From: Neobacillus niacini NBRC 15566
Lineage (GTDB): Bacteria; Bacillota; Bacilli; Bacillales; Cytobacillaceae
Reading direction: 5' to 3'
DNA: 64,000 bases
Assembly (NCBI RefSeq): GCF_001591505.1
Contig: NZ_BCVA01000001.1
Location: 248,001 to 312,000 of the forward strand
Part shown: positions 48,844 to 57,513 of the stretch, piece by piece
How positions within the stretch are numbered: position 1 is the first letter of the stretch
How the letters are laid out: each line of letters begins with the position of its first letter
The notes under the pieces: model-generated
Database searches by the model: none
Seen by the model: only the letters and a program-made list of their open reading frames with translations
Told to the model about the DNA's origin: nothing
Translations under genes and position numbers: made by a program

Positions 48844-49142
48844 TTGGTTCCTCCTGGATTATCATTTATATAAATAACCTGATCAATTTTTCCTTCTAGC
48901 AAAATTTCTTCAGGTAATATGGTTTTTATCACGAATGACTTCCCTTTAATTTGTAATTGACCCTGCTTTAACAACAGACGCAATTCTTTATCAGTAAAGG
49001 TAATTAACCCTCTATGATTCTCGATGTAAATATGGATTTGCCCAATCATTGTGATTCGGGGCAAATCCATCATGACATCTTGAGGAAGATCCATTTTTTG
49101 TGCCATCCAGTTTCGGACACGCAGGCCCCATTTTTTTGCCAT
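48840..49142 (-). CDS. yqfC: sporulation protein YqfC
   Basis: A 100-residue YabP/YqfC-family protein with the typical core LPRITMIGQIHIYIENHRGLI. ATG 49142 is the likely start; an upstream in-frame ATG at 49163 lies in the left part of a terminator hairpin. The only Shine-Dalgarno-like run, AAAGGGGG, is part of that hairpin. Coupled to yqfD by a 4-nt overlap. In B. subtilis it belongs to the sigma-E regulon. Confidence 0.9.
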   Translation of the reverse strand: MAKKWGLRVRNWMAQKMDLPQDVMMDLPRITMIGQIHIYIENHRGLITFTDKELRLLLKQGQLQIKGKSFVIKTILPEEILLEGKIDQVIYINDNPGGTK

Positions 49143-49192
49143 AAAAAAAGAACCCCCTTTCATCTCATATTTATGAAATGAAAGGGGGTTCT
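49143..49192 (-). terminator. terminator of the floA unit that contains the yqfC ribosome binding site
   Basis: A perfect 14-bp stem (agaaccccctttca 49149-49162 / tgaaagggggttct 49179-49192), with a small inner stem in the loop, is followed on the minus strand by TTTTTTT and then directly by the yqfC ATG. The yqfC binding site AAAGGGGG is in the second arm. Confidence 0.85.
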
Positions 49193-49236
49193 AGCACTTC
49201 TTTTTCTTTTAATGCTTCGGATTAGGAAAAATTAAT

Positions 49237-49656
49237 TTAGCCTTTTCTTGGAATGTAAGGTTTTTTAGCTCGCGGTTCACCAAGGATTTCTGCCCAAATA
49301 ATCCCATTAATGATGGTTTTTTCATCTGGTTTTTCTAATGCTGCACCATCTGTTTCAACTTCTATCCTTGTTGATTCATGCGGCTTAACTAGTTTTTCTG
49401 GCATCCTTGGTGGAACAGAATTCATCAGTTGAACGTTTTCCACTGTATTTTGCAATTTCTGCGCCACTGGCTGCCCAGTCGAGATTTGTCTTGTTTTTGT
49501 GGAGGTGTTCTCCATGTGTTGTTCAACCTTTGTACGAAAATCATCAAAACCCTTTGCTGTAAAAGGTTTTCTTCTACCCGGACTATTATTGCCCTTTGCT
49601 CTGCCAAAGATTGAGGAGAGAATACCGGCGATAATTAAAAATAATATTGTTTCCAT
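49237..49656 (-). CDS. yqfB: YqfB-like protein of the floA unit
   Basis: A 139-residue protein. A hydrophobic start (METILFLIIAGILSSIFG) gives one membrane anchor or signal; the remainder is polar and probably disordered, ending in a basic tail (EPRAKKPYIPRKG). It follows floA by 14 nt. Identification as YqfB rests on position in the yqeZ-floA-yqfB order of B. subtilis. A role with the flotillin complex is inference. Confidence 0.72.
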   Translation of the reverse strand: METILFLIIAGILSSIFGRAKGNNSPGRRKPFTAKGFDDFRTKVEQHMENTSTKTRQISTGQPVAQKLQNTVENVQLMNSVPPRMPEKLVKPHESTRIEVETDGAALEKPDEKTIINGIIWAEILGEPRAKKPYIPRKG

Positions 49657-49670
49657 GCCCCGACCTCCTT

Positions 49671-50663
49671 TTACCGGTCGTCTTTTTTATCACCAGTCAT
49701 CTTGCCGATAGATCCGCGCATATCTGTATCAGCAGAGATATTTTTATAATTCATATATTCCATAACACTAATATTACCTGATTTTAATGCTTCTGACATT
49801 GCCAGTGGCACTTTCGCCTCTGCCTCTACAACCTTTGCTCTCATTTCTTCTACTCTTGCCTTCATTTCCTGCTCAGTAGCAACAGCCATAGCCCTCCGCT
49901 CTTCAGCTTTTGCCTGGGCTATTTTCTTATCGGCTTCTGCTTGCTCTGTCTGCAGTTCAGCACCGATGTTCCTTCCTAAATCAATATCAGCAATGTCAAT
50001 CGACAGAATTTCAAAAGCTGTACCTGCGTCTAAACCTTTGGCCAAGACTGTTTGGGAAATCAATTCTGGGTTCTCGAGTACTTTGCTGTGGTCGGCTGAG
50101 GAACCAATCGTCGAAATAACCCCTTCGCCTACACGAGCTACAACAGTATCCTCACCGGCACCTCCGACTAGACGGTCGATATTAGCACGAACGGTAATTC
50201 TCGCTTTTGCTTTTACTTCAATACCATTCATGGCAACACCAGCAATAAAAGGTGTCTCAATGACTTTAGGATTAACACTCATTTGTACCGCTTCTAATAC
50301 ATCACGCCCTGCCAAATCGATTGCAGCACAGCGTTCAAATGTTAGCTCAATATTCGCACGATGGGCAGCAATTAAGGCATTTACCACTCTATCAACATTA
50401 CCACCCGCTAAGTAATGACTTTCAAGCTGATTTGTTGTTACATTTAGACCTGCCTTGTGTGCCTTAATTAGGGGATTTACAACTCGGCTTGGTGTAACCC
50501 GTCTAAGTCTCATCCCTACTAATGTAAAAATACTGATACGAACCCCTGCAGCAAGGGCAGATACCCATAGCATTACCGGAACAAATGATAATAATATTCC
50601 TAGAAAAATTAACGCAACAACGATAATACCAATCATAAATAAACTTCCACTCGTTAATTCCAT
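49671..50663 (-). CDS. floA: flotillin-like protein FloA
   Basis: A 330-residue membrane scaffold of lipid microdomains. A hydrophobic hairpin (about 5-45) is followed by the PHB/SPFH-like domain ([26 protein letters not shown]) and an Ala/Glu-rich coiled coil (about 225-290: [19 protein letters not shown]). Length matches YqfA/FloA. Cotranscribed with the NfeD gene 27 nt upstream. Confidence 0.95.
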   Translation of the reverse strand: MELTSGSLFMIGIIVVALIFLGILLSFVPVMLWVSALAAGVRISIFTLVGMRLRRVTPSRVVNPLIKAHKAGLNVTTNQLESHYLAGGNVDRVVNALIAAHRANIELTFERCAAIDLAGRDVLEAVQMSVNPKVIETPFIAGVAMNGIEVKAKARITVRANIDRLVGGAGEDTVVARVGEGVISTIGSSADHSKVLENPELISQTVLAKGLDAGTAFEILSIDIADIDLGRNIGAELQTEQAEADKKIAQAKAEERRAMAVATEQEMKARVEEMRAKVVEAEAKVPLAMSEALKSGNISVMEYMNYKNISADTDMRGSIGKMTGDKKDDR

Positions 50664-50690
50664 AGCGCTTACCTCCTTGTTAGTAATTCA

Positions 50691-51323
50691 TTATACTTTC
50701 CTGACTACGATACGTACTCCCTCAACCTTTATCACAGTAATTTTTGCATTTTGATCGATGAAGTCACCTTCACTCACAACATCGATTCTTTCATTATTAA
50801 AAACCGCTGTTCCAGATGGTCTTAATACAGTTAACGCAATCCCTTCTTTTCCTAATAAATCTGTACGATTTACGTTAGAAACATAGCCATCTTCTTTTTT
50901 AGCTGTATCAAATAAAATCATTCGATTAAACAAAACCAATTTTCTGCCTAAGACCTTTATCATAATAAATAGGACTGCAATGGAAATACAAATTGCAATG
51001 AAAATGGAGATTCCCATATTCAATGGATTTTCTCCTGCTATAAACAGACTTGCTATTAATGCTGCCAATCCTAGTGTGCCCGAAATGGCTCCCGGAAGAA
51101 AAAATTCTAAGAAAATGAGCATGATTCCTACTGCAAATAACAGAATTGTTCCAAACCCAGCAAGACCAGCTTGAAAATGTCCATAAAAGAAAAGTAGTAG
51201 TGCAAATAAACCTATGAATCCTGATATTCCAAACTTTGACGAAAACAACTCATAGACAATTGCCGTTCCTGCAATGGTTAATAGCAGTGTTACAACGATT
51301 GGATTTGTTAGGAACTCAACCAT
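50691..51323 (-). CDS. NfeD-family membrane protein, short form without protease domain
   Basis: A 210-residue protein with four to five membrane segments (about 5-125) and a C-terminal OB-fold NfeD domain (about 150-210: LLGKEGIALTVLRPSGTAVFNNERIDV). GGGAGGG lies before ATG 51323. B. subtilis YqeZ at this place has about 437 residues with an added ClpP-class serine protease domain. That domain is absent here, and there is no room for it before yqeY. The partner of FloA in microdomains by family knowledge. Confidence 0.88.
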   Translation of the reverse strand: MVEFLTNPIVVTLLLTIAGTAIVYELFSSKFGISGFIGLFALLLFFYGHFQAGLAGFGTILLFAVGIMLIFLEFFLPGAISGTLGLAALIASLFIAGENPLNMGISIFIAICISIAVLFIMIKVLGRKLVLFNRMILFDTAKKEDGYVSNVNRTDLLGKEGIALTVLRPSGTAVFNNERIDVVSEGDFIDQNAKITVIKVEGVRIVVRKV

Positions 51324-51395
51324 AATGACCCTCCCTTCTTGTCGACACTATGTATACGTTTTATATCCAAATAAGTTTCAAATTATCCAAAAACA

Positions 51396-51423
51396 ATGAA
51401 AAACCGCAAGCTAACGCTTGCGG
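51396..51423 (-). terminator. terminator after yqeY
   Basis: A perfect 8-bp GC-rich stem (ccgcaagc / gcttgcgg) with a 4-nt loop, then TTTTT on the minus strand. Confidence 0.88.
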
Positions 51424-51441
51424 CTTTGGTTGTCAGAATAA

Positions 51442-51888
51442 TTATGAAAGGTGTTGTTGTACAAATTTATTTACAAGTGAACCGTCTGCTTTACCTTTTA
51501 CTTTAGGCATAATCGCAGCCATCACTTTTCCCATATCCGCTTTTGATTTTGCACCGACTTCAGAGATTGTTTCTTGAACAATTTCTGACAACTCTTCTTC
51601 GGAAAGCTGCTTCGGTAAATACAGTTCGACAATAGCCAACTCTGCACGCAATTTATCAACAAGGTCTTGACGACCTGCTTTATCAAATTCATGGAGGGAT
51701 TCTTTGCGTTGCTTTACTTCGCGAGAAAGGATCGTTAACTCATCATCGGCGGAAAGCTCTTTTGTACCAAGCTTAATCGCTTCATTTTGCAATGAAGCTT
51801 TTACCATCCGAATTGTTGTGAGTTTGTCTTTTTCCTTATTTTTCATCGCTTGTTTCATGTCATTGTTTAAACGCTCGAGAAGACTCAT
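51442..51888 (-). CDS. yqeY: GatB/YqeY domain protein
   Basis: A 148-residue helical protein similar to the C-terminal domain of GatB, the tRNA-dependent amidotransferase subunit. Typical blocks are [18 protein letters not shown] at the start and [27 protein letters not shown] near the end. A tRNA-binding role is presumed from the fold. Encoded 15 nt after rpsU and followed by its own terminator. Confidence 0.93.
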   Translation of the reverse strand: MSLLERLNNDMKQAMKNKEKDKLTTIRMVKASLQNEAIKLGTKELSADDELTILSREVKQRKESLHEFDKAGRQDLVDKLRAELAIVELYLPKQLSEEELSEIVQETISEVGAKSKADMGKVMAAIMPKVKGKADGSLVNKFVQQHLS

Positions 51889-51903
51889 AAATTACACCCT
51901 CTC

Positions 51904-52077
51904 TTAGAACTTACGTTTTCTTGCTGCTTCAGACTTTTTCTTACGCTTTACACTTGGCTTTTCGTAGAATTCGCGCTTTCTTGCCTCTTGCAAAGTACCA
52001 GTTTTTGATACTGTACGTTTGAAGCGACGAAGAGCATCTTCAAGCGATTCGTTTTTACGAACGACGGTTTTAGACAT
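51904..52077 (-). CDS. rpsU: 30S ribosomal protein S21
   Basis: A 57-residue basic protein (start [20 protein letters not shown], end [13 protein letters not shown]). ATG 52077 follows GGAGGGAAAGAGA; the frame is open 19 codons further up but without a start site. S21 binds near the 3' end of 16S rRNA at the mRNA exit. First gene of rpsU-yqeY. Confidence 0.97.
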   Translation of the reverse strand: MSKTVVRKNESLEDALRRFKRTVSKTGTLQEARKREFYEKPSVKRKKKSEAARKRKF

Positions 52078-52133
52078 TCTCTTTCCCTCCCTCCGAAACA
52101 CAACACACTTACATTCAATCCATGTACCTTGCA

Positions 52134-52162
52134 ATTATAATATATCATAGAAACAAGGTCAA
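52134..52162 (-). promoter_or_regulatory. sigma-A promoter of rpsU-yqeY
   Basis: On the minus strand TTGACC (52162-52157) and TATAAT (52139-52134) are exactly 17 bp apart, the best promoter match in this part of the window, fitting a ribosomal gene. Confidence 0.88.
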
Positions 52163-52289
52163 CTGTATTTCTAGAGTTGAAACAAGCTTTTGATATTTTT
52201 ATTCATTTATCCACAATTTTTTGAACAACCACTATAAATCTGGCATGTCCTTTTCCCAAAGGCATACAATTTATGGAGGGGGAGAAGAC

Positions 52290-53222
52290 ATGCTATACAT
52301 ACTATTATTTATTTTATTTATCTTATTATTTATATTTGGCATGACCATAATAAGGTTTGGATTATTTAACCTATCAGGTAATAAACTAAAAGGTTGGTTA
52401 ACGAAACTTACAAGTACACCGTTAAAAGGTATGGTGACTGGGACGTTTGTTACTGCATTATTACAGAGCAGTTCTGCAGTAATGGTTATCACCATTGGAT
52501 TGATTTCAACAAAGATCATGACTTTTCCTCAATCCATCGGGATTATTTTAGGCACAAATATCGGAACCACATTTAAAACTGAACTGATAACTTTTAATCT
52601 TGATAAAGTTTTAGTACCTTTGGCTATTATTGGAGCATTTCTTACCTTTTTTAAACCAATTAAAATTAGAAGTATCGGAATGGTCACCTTTGGAATCGCC
52701 TCCGTGTTTACAGCAATGAAAGGATTTGAGCTTCTTGCTCACCCCTTAACTGCACTCCCATTTATCAATAATTATATCCTCTCTATTAACGACAATATCT
52801 TACTAAGTATTTTAACTGGAGCATTTATTACCGCAATTATTCAATCAAGTACAGCTATGACAGGTATCACCATGGGTTTTTTAACTGCAGGTCTTCTTCA
52901 CCTTGATGCTGGGATCGCGATTGTATTTGGGGCAAATATTGGGACATGCATTACAGCACTAATTGCTTCAATTGGGGGCGGGAAAGAATCAAGATTGGCG
53001 GCATTTGCACATGTTTGGCTCAATGTGGCGGGTGTTCTAATTTTTACTCCCTTTATTCCATATTTGTCTGAAAATGCCCATGTATTAGCGGATGAGAAAA
53101 TGATTCAGTTAGCACACATAAGTGTTATTTTTAATGTGGTTTCATCCATTATGGTTTTACCATTTGCAACAAAATTTGGTGAAATGATTTTGAAAATCCA
53201 TGGTGGCAAAACAAGTAAATAA
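52290..53222 (+). CDS. yqeW: Na/Pi cotransporter family protein
   Basis: ATG 52290 follows GGAGGGGGAGAAG, giving 310 residues (the longer open frame is not supported). Two inverted repeats each contain the QSS motif of PiT/NptA-type carriers: LLQSSSAVMVIT (about 57-68) and IIQSSTAMTGIT (about 187-198), each followed by a G-x-N-I-G-T segment. About eight membrane segments. It would use the sodium gradient to move phosphate. The PhoU-like C-terminal domain of longer relatives is lacking. Confidence 0.9.
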   Translation: MLYILLFILFILLFIFGMTIIRFGLFNLSGNKLKGWLTKLTSTPLKGMVTGTFVTALLQSSSAVMVITIGLISTKIMTFPQSIGIILGTNIGTTFKTELITFNLDKVLVPLAIIGAFLTFFKPIKIRSIGMVTFGIASVFTAMKGFELLAHPLTALPFINNYILSINDNILLSILTGAFITAIIQSSTAMTGITMGFLTAGLLHLDAGIAIVFGANIGTCITALIASIGGGKESRLAAFAHVWLNVAGVLIFTPFIPYLSENAHVLADEKMIQLAHISVIFNVVSSIMVLPFATKFGEMILKIHGGKTSK

Positions 53223-53226
53223 ATAA

Positions 53227-53246
53227 AAGACGGCCTTGGCCGTCTT
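53227..53246 (-). terminator. terminator palindrome, copy 1 (T-tract points towards yqeW)
   Basis: AAGACGGCCTTGGCCGTCTT, a 20-nt perfect palindrome 4 bases after the yqeW stop. The minus strand continues with TTATTTATTT, so it best terminates transcripts arriving from deoC through the array. An identical copy is at 53555. Confidence 0.75.
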
Positions 53247-53319
53247 CAGGCTGTCGGAAAAGTCCTCGACAGCCACTTTTTGCGTTGCGGTTTTCTTATA
53301 TAGATGGTGTGCGTACGAT

Positions 53320-53530
53320 TTTTCCTCAAGATCCTGGATTGAGGACGAATCCCCCTGACAGAGCTTATGTTTTGTCGTTAAGACCCTGAATTGAGGACAA
53401 ATCCTTCTGACACTTTGTCCTCAAGACCCTGGATTGAGGACAAATCCCGCTGGCAGAACTTCCGTTTTGTCCTCAAGACCCTGGATTGAGGAATATCCTG
53501 AGGGCAGAGCTACAATCTGTCCTCAAATTG
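53320..53530. repeat. array of 29-nt palindromes with about 52-nt period (array B)
   Basis: Units TTGTCCTCAA-N9-TTGAGGACAA start at 53320, 53372, 53415 and 53467, with a half unit near 53517 (spacing 52, 43, 52, about 50). The inner GACCCTGGA loop is conserved. Units 1 and 2 carry arm substitutions; units 3 and 4 are cleanest, unit 4 losing its last bases. Spacers also resemble each other (AAATCC after the core, CTGACA / CTGGCAGA later). The 354-nt gap lies between convergent yqeW and deoC and no protein is encoded. Confidence 0.9.
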
Positions 53531-53554
53531 CAAATTCACTTTCTCTACAATCTG

Positions 53555-53577
53555 AAGACGGCCTTGGCCGTCTTTTT
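53555..53577 (+). terminator. terminator palindrome, copy 2 (T-tract points towards deoC)
   Basis: The same 20-nt palindrome as at 53227-53246, followed on the plus strand by TTTT, so it best terminates transcripts arriving from yqeW through the array. Confidence 0.75.
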
Positions 53578-54251
53578 TAGTAGTCAGTGGTGGCTGTTAA
53601 TCCTTGTAGAATTGCGACTCCTGCACTTGCTCCAATTCTAGTTGCTCCAGCCTGTATCATCTTTTCAGTATCTTCAGTATTTCGAACTCCGCCCGAAGCT
53701 TTAACTCCAATATCAGGTCCAACTGTTTCTCTCATAAGCTTAATATCCTCCACTGTTGCACCGCCAGTTGAGAAACCTGTTGATGTTTTTACAAAATCAG
53801 TACCAGCCTTTACAGCAAGCTGACAGGCACGAATCTTTTCTTCCCTTGTAAGTAAGCTTGTTTCGATAATTACCTTTGTTAAGGCTTTACCTTTTGCAGC
53901 TTCAACAACAGCACGAATATCTTTTTCAACTAAGTCGTCATTTTTATCCTTCAAAGCACCGATGTTGATGACCATATCAACTTCGTCAGCACCGTTTTCT
54001 ATCGCGTTGTTTGTTTCAAACGCTTTTGTTTCCGAAGTGGTTGCTCCCAAAGGAAAACCAATAACCGTGCATACCTTAACTCCGCTTCCACTAAGCAATT
54101 CTCTAGCAGTGCTTACCCAGGTTGGATTTACACAAACTGAAAAAAATTCATGTTCTATTGCCTCTTGGCAAAGAGTTTCAATTTGCTGGCGGGTTGCGTC
54201 TGCTTTTAATAAGGTATGGTCAATCATTGCAGCAATATTGGTAGTAGCCAT
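53577..54251 (-). CDS. deoC: deoxyribose-phosphate aldolase
   Basis: Splits 2-deoxyribose-5-phosphate to acetaldehyde and glyceraldehyde-3-phosphate in deoxynucleoside catabolism. A 224-residue TIM barrel with the Schiff-base Lys in [14 protein letters not shown] (about 152-165), a second active-site Lys in [10 protein letters not shown] and Asp in [11 protein letters not shown]. It stands alone here, not in a deo operon with pdp and nupC as in B. subtilis (dra). AAAAGGGGCATAT lies before ATG. Confidence 0.95.
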   Translation of the reverse strand: MATTNIAAMIDHTLLKADATRQQIETLCQEAIEHEFFSVCVNPTWVSTARELLSGSGVKVCTVIGFPLGATTSETKAFETNNAIENGADEVDMVINIGALKDKNDDLVEKDIRAVVEAAKGKALTKVIIETSLLTREEKIRACQLAVKAGTDFVKTSTGFSTGGATVEDIKLMRETVGPDIGVKASGGVRNTEDTEKMIQAGATRIGASAGVAILQGLTATTDY

Positions 54252-54313
54252 TTTTTTATATGCCCCTTTTCAATAATAAATTTGATCCTAACATTAGAGT
54301 ACCCAAATCCCAA

Positions 54314-54338
54314 TAAAAAAAGGACCAAACAGGTCCTT
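54314..54338 (-). terminator. terminator after mtaB
   Basis: A stem aggacc / ggtcct with a 5-nt loop and a 7-T run on the minus strand, meeting the mtaB stop codon. Confidence 0.82.
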
Positions 54339-55692
54339 AAATCGCAGCTTCTTCTTTTGTAAATACTTCTGCTTTAATATCGTCTTCAACAATTCTGACA
54401 AATTGTCCTTCATTGTATGGATAACCAGCTTTTGTAATTTTCACTTTAACAAGTTTACCAATCATTTCTTCGGTGGCAGGGAAAACCACTTTTAGATAAT
54501 TATCCGTATACCCTACATATAACCCATCGCTAAATTCTTCTTCTGGGATTATTTCTAAGACATCATTTTCAAAATGCGAAGCATATTCTTTTGCCAACTG
54601 ATCAGAGAGCGTAATCAACCGGTGAACACGTTCATTTTTAACCTCTTCGTCAACTTGGTCTTCCATCCGTGCGGCAGGTGTTCCTGTGCGTTTGGAATAA
54701 GGGAAAACATGGAGTTCAGAAAATTTATGTTCATTAATAAAATTGTATGTTTCCATAAATTCCTCTTCTGTTTCACCAGGAAAGCCAACAATAACGTCAG
54801 ATGTAACAGCAAGTCCAGGGAGTACTTCTTTAAGACGGTCTAATCTTTCACCGAAGAATTCCATTGTATACTTACGGCGCATTCTTTTTAACACAGTATT
54901 AGATCCTGACTGGATTGGGATATGCAAATGACGGACGATGATATTTGAATGTTTGATTACTTCAATCACTTCATCGGTAATTTGACTTGCTTCAATAGAA
55001 GAAATCCTAAGTCTAGCAATTCCTTTAACTTGGGCTTCTAAATCACGAAGCAGTAAGGCTAGGTTGTAATCCTTCATGTCCTCACCGTAGCCGCCTGTGT
55101 GTATCCCGGTTAATACAATTTCTTTATAACCGGCGTCAACAAGCTGCTGTGCTTGGCGAATAACTTCCTTCGGATCTCGTGATCTCATTAACCCGCGTGC
55201 CCAAGGGATAATACAGAAAGTACAGAAATTGTTACAACCCTCTTGAATTTTCAACGAAGCACGTGTACGATCCGTAAATGCAGGAACATCAAGCTCTTCA
55301 TAAACACGATTTTTCATAATATTGCCTACACCATTTATTGGCTGGCGTTCTGTTTTATACTGTTCAATGTATTCAAGCATTTTCACGCGGTCCTGGGTTC
55401 CAACTACGATATCCACACCAGGTATAGCCATAATTTCAGCAGGTGATGTTTGAGCATAACATCCTGTAACACAAATGACGGCGTCAGGATTTTTCCGGAC
55501 AGCACGTCGAATCACTTGGCGGCTTTTTTTGTCACCAGTATTTGTTACCGTACAAGTATTAATAATATAGACATCCGAAATGGATTCATAATCAACTCGT
55601 TCGTAGCCTTCTTGCTTGAACAATTGCCAGATTGCTTCAGTCTCATAATGATTCACCTTACATCCAAGTGTATGAAAAGCGACTGTTGGCAT
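54337..55692 (-). CDS. mtaB: tRNA (N(6)-L-threonylcarbamoyladenosine(37)-C(2))-methylthiotransferase MtaB
   Basis: Converts t6A37 to ms2t6A37. ATG 55692 (MPTVAFHTLGCKVNHYETEA) follows GAGGAGA at normal spacing; the ATG three codons earlier touches that site and is rejected. The 451-residue protein has the N-terminal UPF0004 cluster cysteines (LGCKVN, NTCTVTN, CVTGCYAQ), the radical-SAM C-x3-C-x2-C as CNNFCTFC, and a C-terminal TRAM domain (about 375-435). Encoded 5 nt after rsmE. Confidence 0.95.
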   Translation of the reverse strand: MPTVAFHTLGCKVNHYETEAIWQLFKQEGYERVDYESISDVYIINTCTVTNTGDKKSRQVIRRAVRKNPDAVICVTGCYAQTSPAEIMAIPGVDIVVGTQDRVKMLEYIEQYKTERQPINGVGNIMKNRVYEELDVPAFTDRTRASLKIQEGCNNFCTFCIIPWARGLMRSRDPKEVIRQAQQLVDAGYKEIVLTGIHTGGYGEDMKDYNLALLLRDLEAQVKGIARLRISSIEASQITDEVIEVIKHSNIIVRHLHIPIQSGSNTVLKRMRRKYTMEFFGERLDRLKEVLPGLAVTSDVIVGFPGETEEEFMETYNFINEHKFSELHVFPYSKRTGTPAARMEDQVDEEVKNERVHRLITLSDQLAKEYASHFENDVLEIIPEEEFSDGLYVGYTDNYLKVVFPATEEMIGKLVKVKITKAGYPYNEGQFVRIVEDDIKAEVFTKEEAAI

Positions 55693-55697
55693 TGTAT

Positions 55698-56450
55698 TCA
55701 TCTCCTCATTAATTCAAAATGGTAGGAAATCGCCGATAGAGCATATAGAGGCGCAGTTTCCGTTCTTAAAATACGCGGACCTAATCCGCATAGGGCAAAA
55801 CCATTTTCCTGTAAAGTATTGACTTCTTCTTCTGCAAGTCCACCCTCAGGACCAAAAACTAATAGCAGTGATTCCCTTGGTTTCATGTTTTGTAATGTTG
55901 CTGAGAAAACAGACGTTTCGCCAATTCTGCTTTCTTCTTCGAAAGCAACTAATTTATAATGAAAATTTCTGCTCTTCTCTATCAGAGCTTTAAAATTCAT
56001 CGGACTTATTATCTCAGGTACAATTCCACGATGGGATTGTTCCGCAGCTTCTTTGGCAATTTTTTGCCATCTCTCTACTTTTTTGCCGGCTTTTTTTTCA
56101 TCCCATTTTACGATAGAACGACGTGCGGCAAAAGGAATAAATTCATGGGCACCAAGTTCAGTACCTTTTTGAATAATCCATTCAAGTTTGTCCCCTTTTG
56201 GAAGTCCGCTTGCAATCGTAATTGAAATAGGAAGCTCCGACTTCTCATCTTTCCATTGTACAACGTCTGCAACGACTTGTTCATCGGTAATTTTTGCAAT
56301 TTCACAAACTGCCGTATTTCCACTTGGATCAACACAAATGATTTTGTCCCCGATCGCCATCCGCATTACCTTAATTATATGATGACGGTCATCGCCATCA
56401 ATCACAAAACTGTTTTCATTTGCTCGTTGTTTAACAAAGTAGCGTTGCAC
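55698..56450 (-). CDS. rsmE: 16S rRNA (uracil(1498)-N(3))-methyltransferase
   Basis: Methylates U1498 of 16S rRNA. I take GTG 56450 (VQRYFVKQRAN), 8 nt after AGAGGGG, matching the MQRYF start of the B. subtilis protein; GTG 56459 lies against the binding site. 250 residues: a PUA-like N-terminal domain and a SPOUT knot with ASGLPKGDKLEWIIQKGTEL, LLVFGPEGGL and GLGPRILRTETA. Confidence 0.94.
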   Translation of the reverse strand: MQRYFVKQRANENSFVIDGDDRHHIIKVMRMAIGDKIICVDPSGNTAVCEIAKITDEQVVADVVQWKDEKSELPISITIASGLPKGDKLEWIIQKGTELGAHEFIPFAARRSIVKWDEKKAGKKVERWQKIAKEAAEQSHRGIVPEIISPMNFKALIEKSRNFHYKLVAFEEESRIGETSVFSATLQNMKPRESLLLVFGPEGGLAEEEVNTLQENGFALCGLGPRILRTETAPLYALSAISYHFELMRR

Positions 56451-56523
56451 ACGATGCACCCCTCTAAAACATTTTACTCTTTATTTTACTGCAACCATGG
56501 TTTCATTTAAAGCAGGCAAATAG

Positions 56524-56549
56524 AAAAAAGGGGCATTATCCCCTTTTTT
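56524..56549 (-). terminator. terminator between prmA and rsmE
   Basis: A 10-bp stem (aaaaaagggg / cccctttttt) with a 6-nt loop in the prmA-rsmE gap. The heat-shock transcript probably ends or is reduced here. Confidence 0.8.
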
Positions 56550-56554
56550 AAGCA

Positions 56555-57496
56555 TTATATCCTTTTAGCAATAATCGCAACCCAATCTTCCATTAAGATG
56601 GTCTCCGTTATTTCAAATCCGGACTGAATGAGTCCTTCTTTTACTTGATCTTTCTTCTGCTGGATAATACCTGAGGCAATAAACGTTCCTCCAGGTTTAA
56701 CAACACGAGCGACATCATCTGTAAAACGTAAAATAACTTCAGCTAATATATTAGCAACAACCACGTCAGCTGAACTCTCTTCGACACCATCTAAAAGATT
56801 ATTTTGTGAAGTGGTTACTATATCACTTACTTTATTTAACTTAATATTGAGCCGAGCTGATGTTACAGCAACTTCATCTAAATCATAAGCACGTACATCT
56901 TCTGCCCCGAGCATAGCTGCAGCAATACTTAGCACACCTGAACCAGTTCCAACATCTATTACCCTGTCACCAGGTTGAACCGTTCTTTCCAGAGCTTGGA
57001 TACACATTACAGTCGTTGGATGTGTTCCGGTGCCGAATGCCATTCCAGGATCCAGTTCAATGATTAGTTCATCACTGCTGACTGGAGTGTATATCTCCCA
57101 AGTAGGAACGATCGTAAACCTCTCTGAAATTTTAACAGGATGATAGTATTTCTTCCAAGCTGTCGCCCATTCTTCCTCGTTCACTTCACTAATGGTCACT
57201 TTATTTATTCCAATATCAATATTGTGAATAATAAGGTTATTAATTGAATCTTTTATCGCGTCTACCGTTTCACCTAAGAAGCTGTTAACAGGAAGATATG
57301 CTTTAACGATAACTCCTTCCTCAGGGTAATCATCAGGATTGAGTTGGTAGATTTCCCCGAACTGATCTTGCCTCTCCTTCGTTAGTTCAAAAGGATCCTC
57401 AATAACTACACCGCTAGCACCGGCCTCATGTAAAATATGCGATATTGGTTCAATCGCCTCGTTTGTAGTGTGAATACTAAGTTCAGACCATTTCAT
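56555..57496 (-). CDS. prmA: ribosomal protein L11 methyltransferase
   Basis: Trimethylates L11. The 313-residue enzyme has a substrate-recognition N-terminal domain ([17 protein letters not shown]) and a SAM domain with [14 protein letters not shown] (about 180-193), NILAEVI and the linker [13 protein letters not shown]. Follows dnaJ by 17 nt, so it belongs to the dnaK operon, as in B. subtilis (yqeT). Confidence 0.96.
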   Translation of the reverse strand: MKWSELSIHTTNEAIEPISHILHEAGASGVVIEDPFELTKERQDQFGEIYQLNPDDYPEEGVIVKAYLPVNSFLGETVDAIKDSINNLIIHNIDIGINKVTISEVNEEEWATAWKKYYHPVKISERFTIVPTWEIYTPVSSDELIIELDPGMAFGTGTHPTTVMCIQALERTVQPGDRVIDVGTGSGVLSIAAAMLGAEDVRAYDLDEVAVTSARLNIKLNKVSDIVTTSQNNLLDGVEESSADVVVANILAEVILRFTDDVARVVKPGGTFIASGIIQQKKDQVKEGLIQSGFEITETILMEDWVAIIAKRI

Positions 57497-57513
57497 TCTA
57501 CCAACTCCAATCC

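Noticed and set aside
53227..53577. A mobile element (IS or integron-type cassette) behind the duplicated palindromes
   Set aside because: No transposase or recombinase frame exists in the 354 nt, and the palindromes are terminators by position; only a non-autonomous insertion remains possible and is listed as a hypothesis.
54574..54843. 89-codon plus-strand frame opposite mtaB
   Set aside because: Shadow of the conserved mtaB frame; no start site and no recognisable domain.
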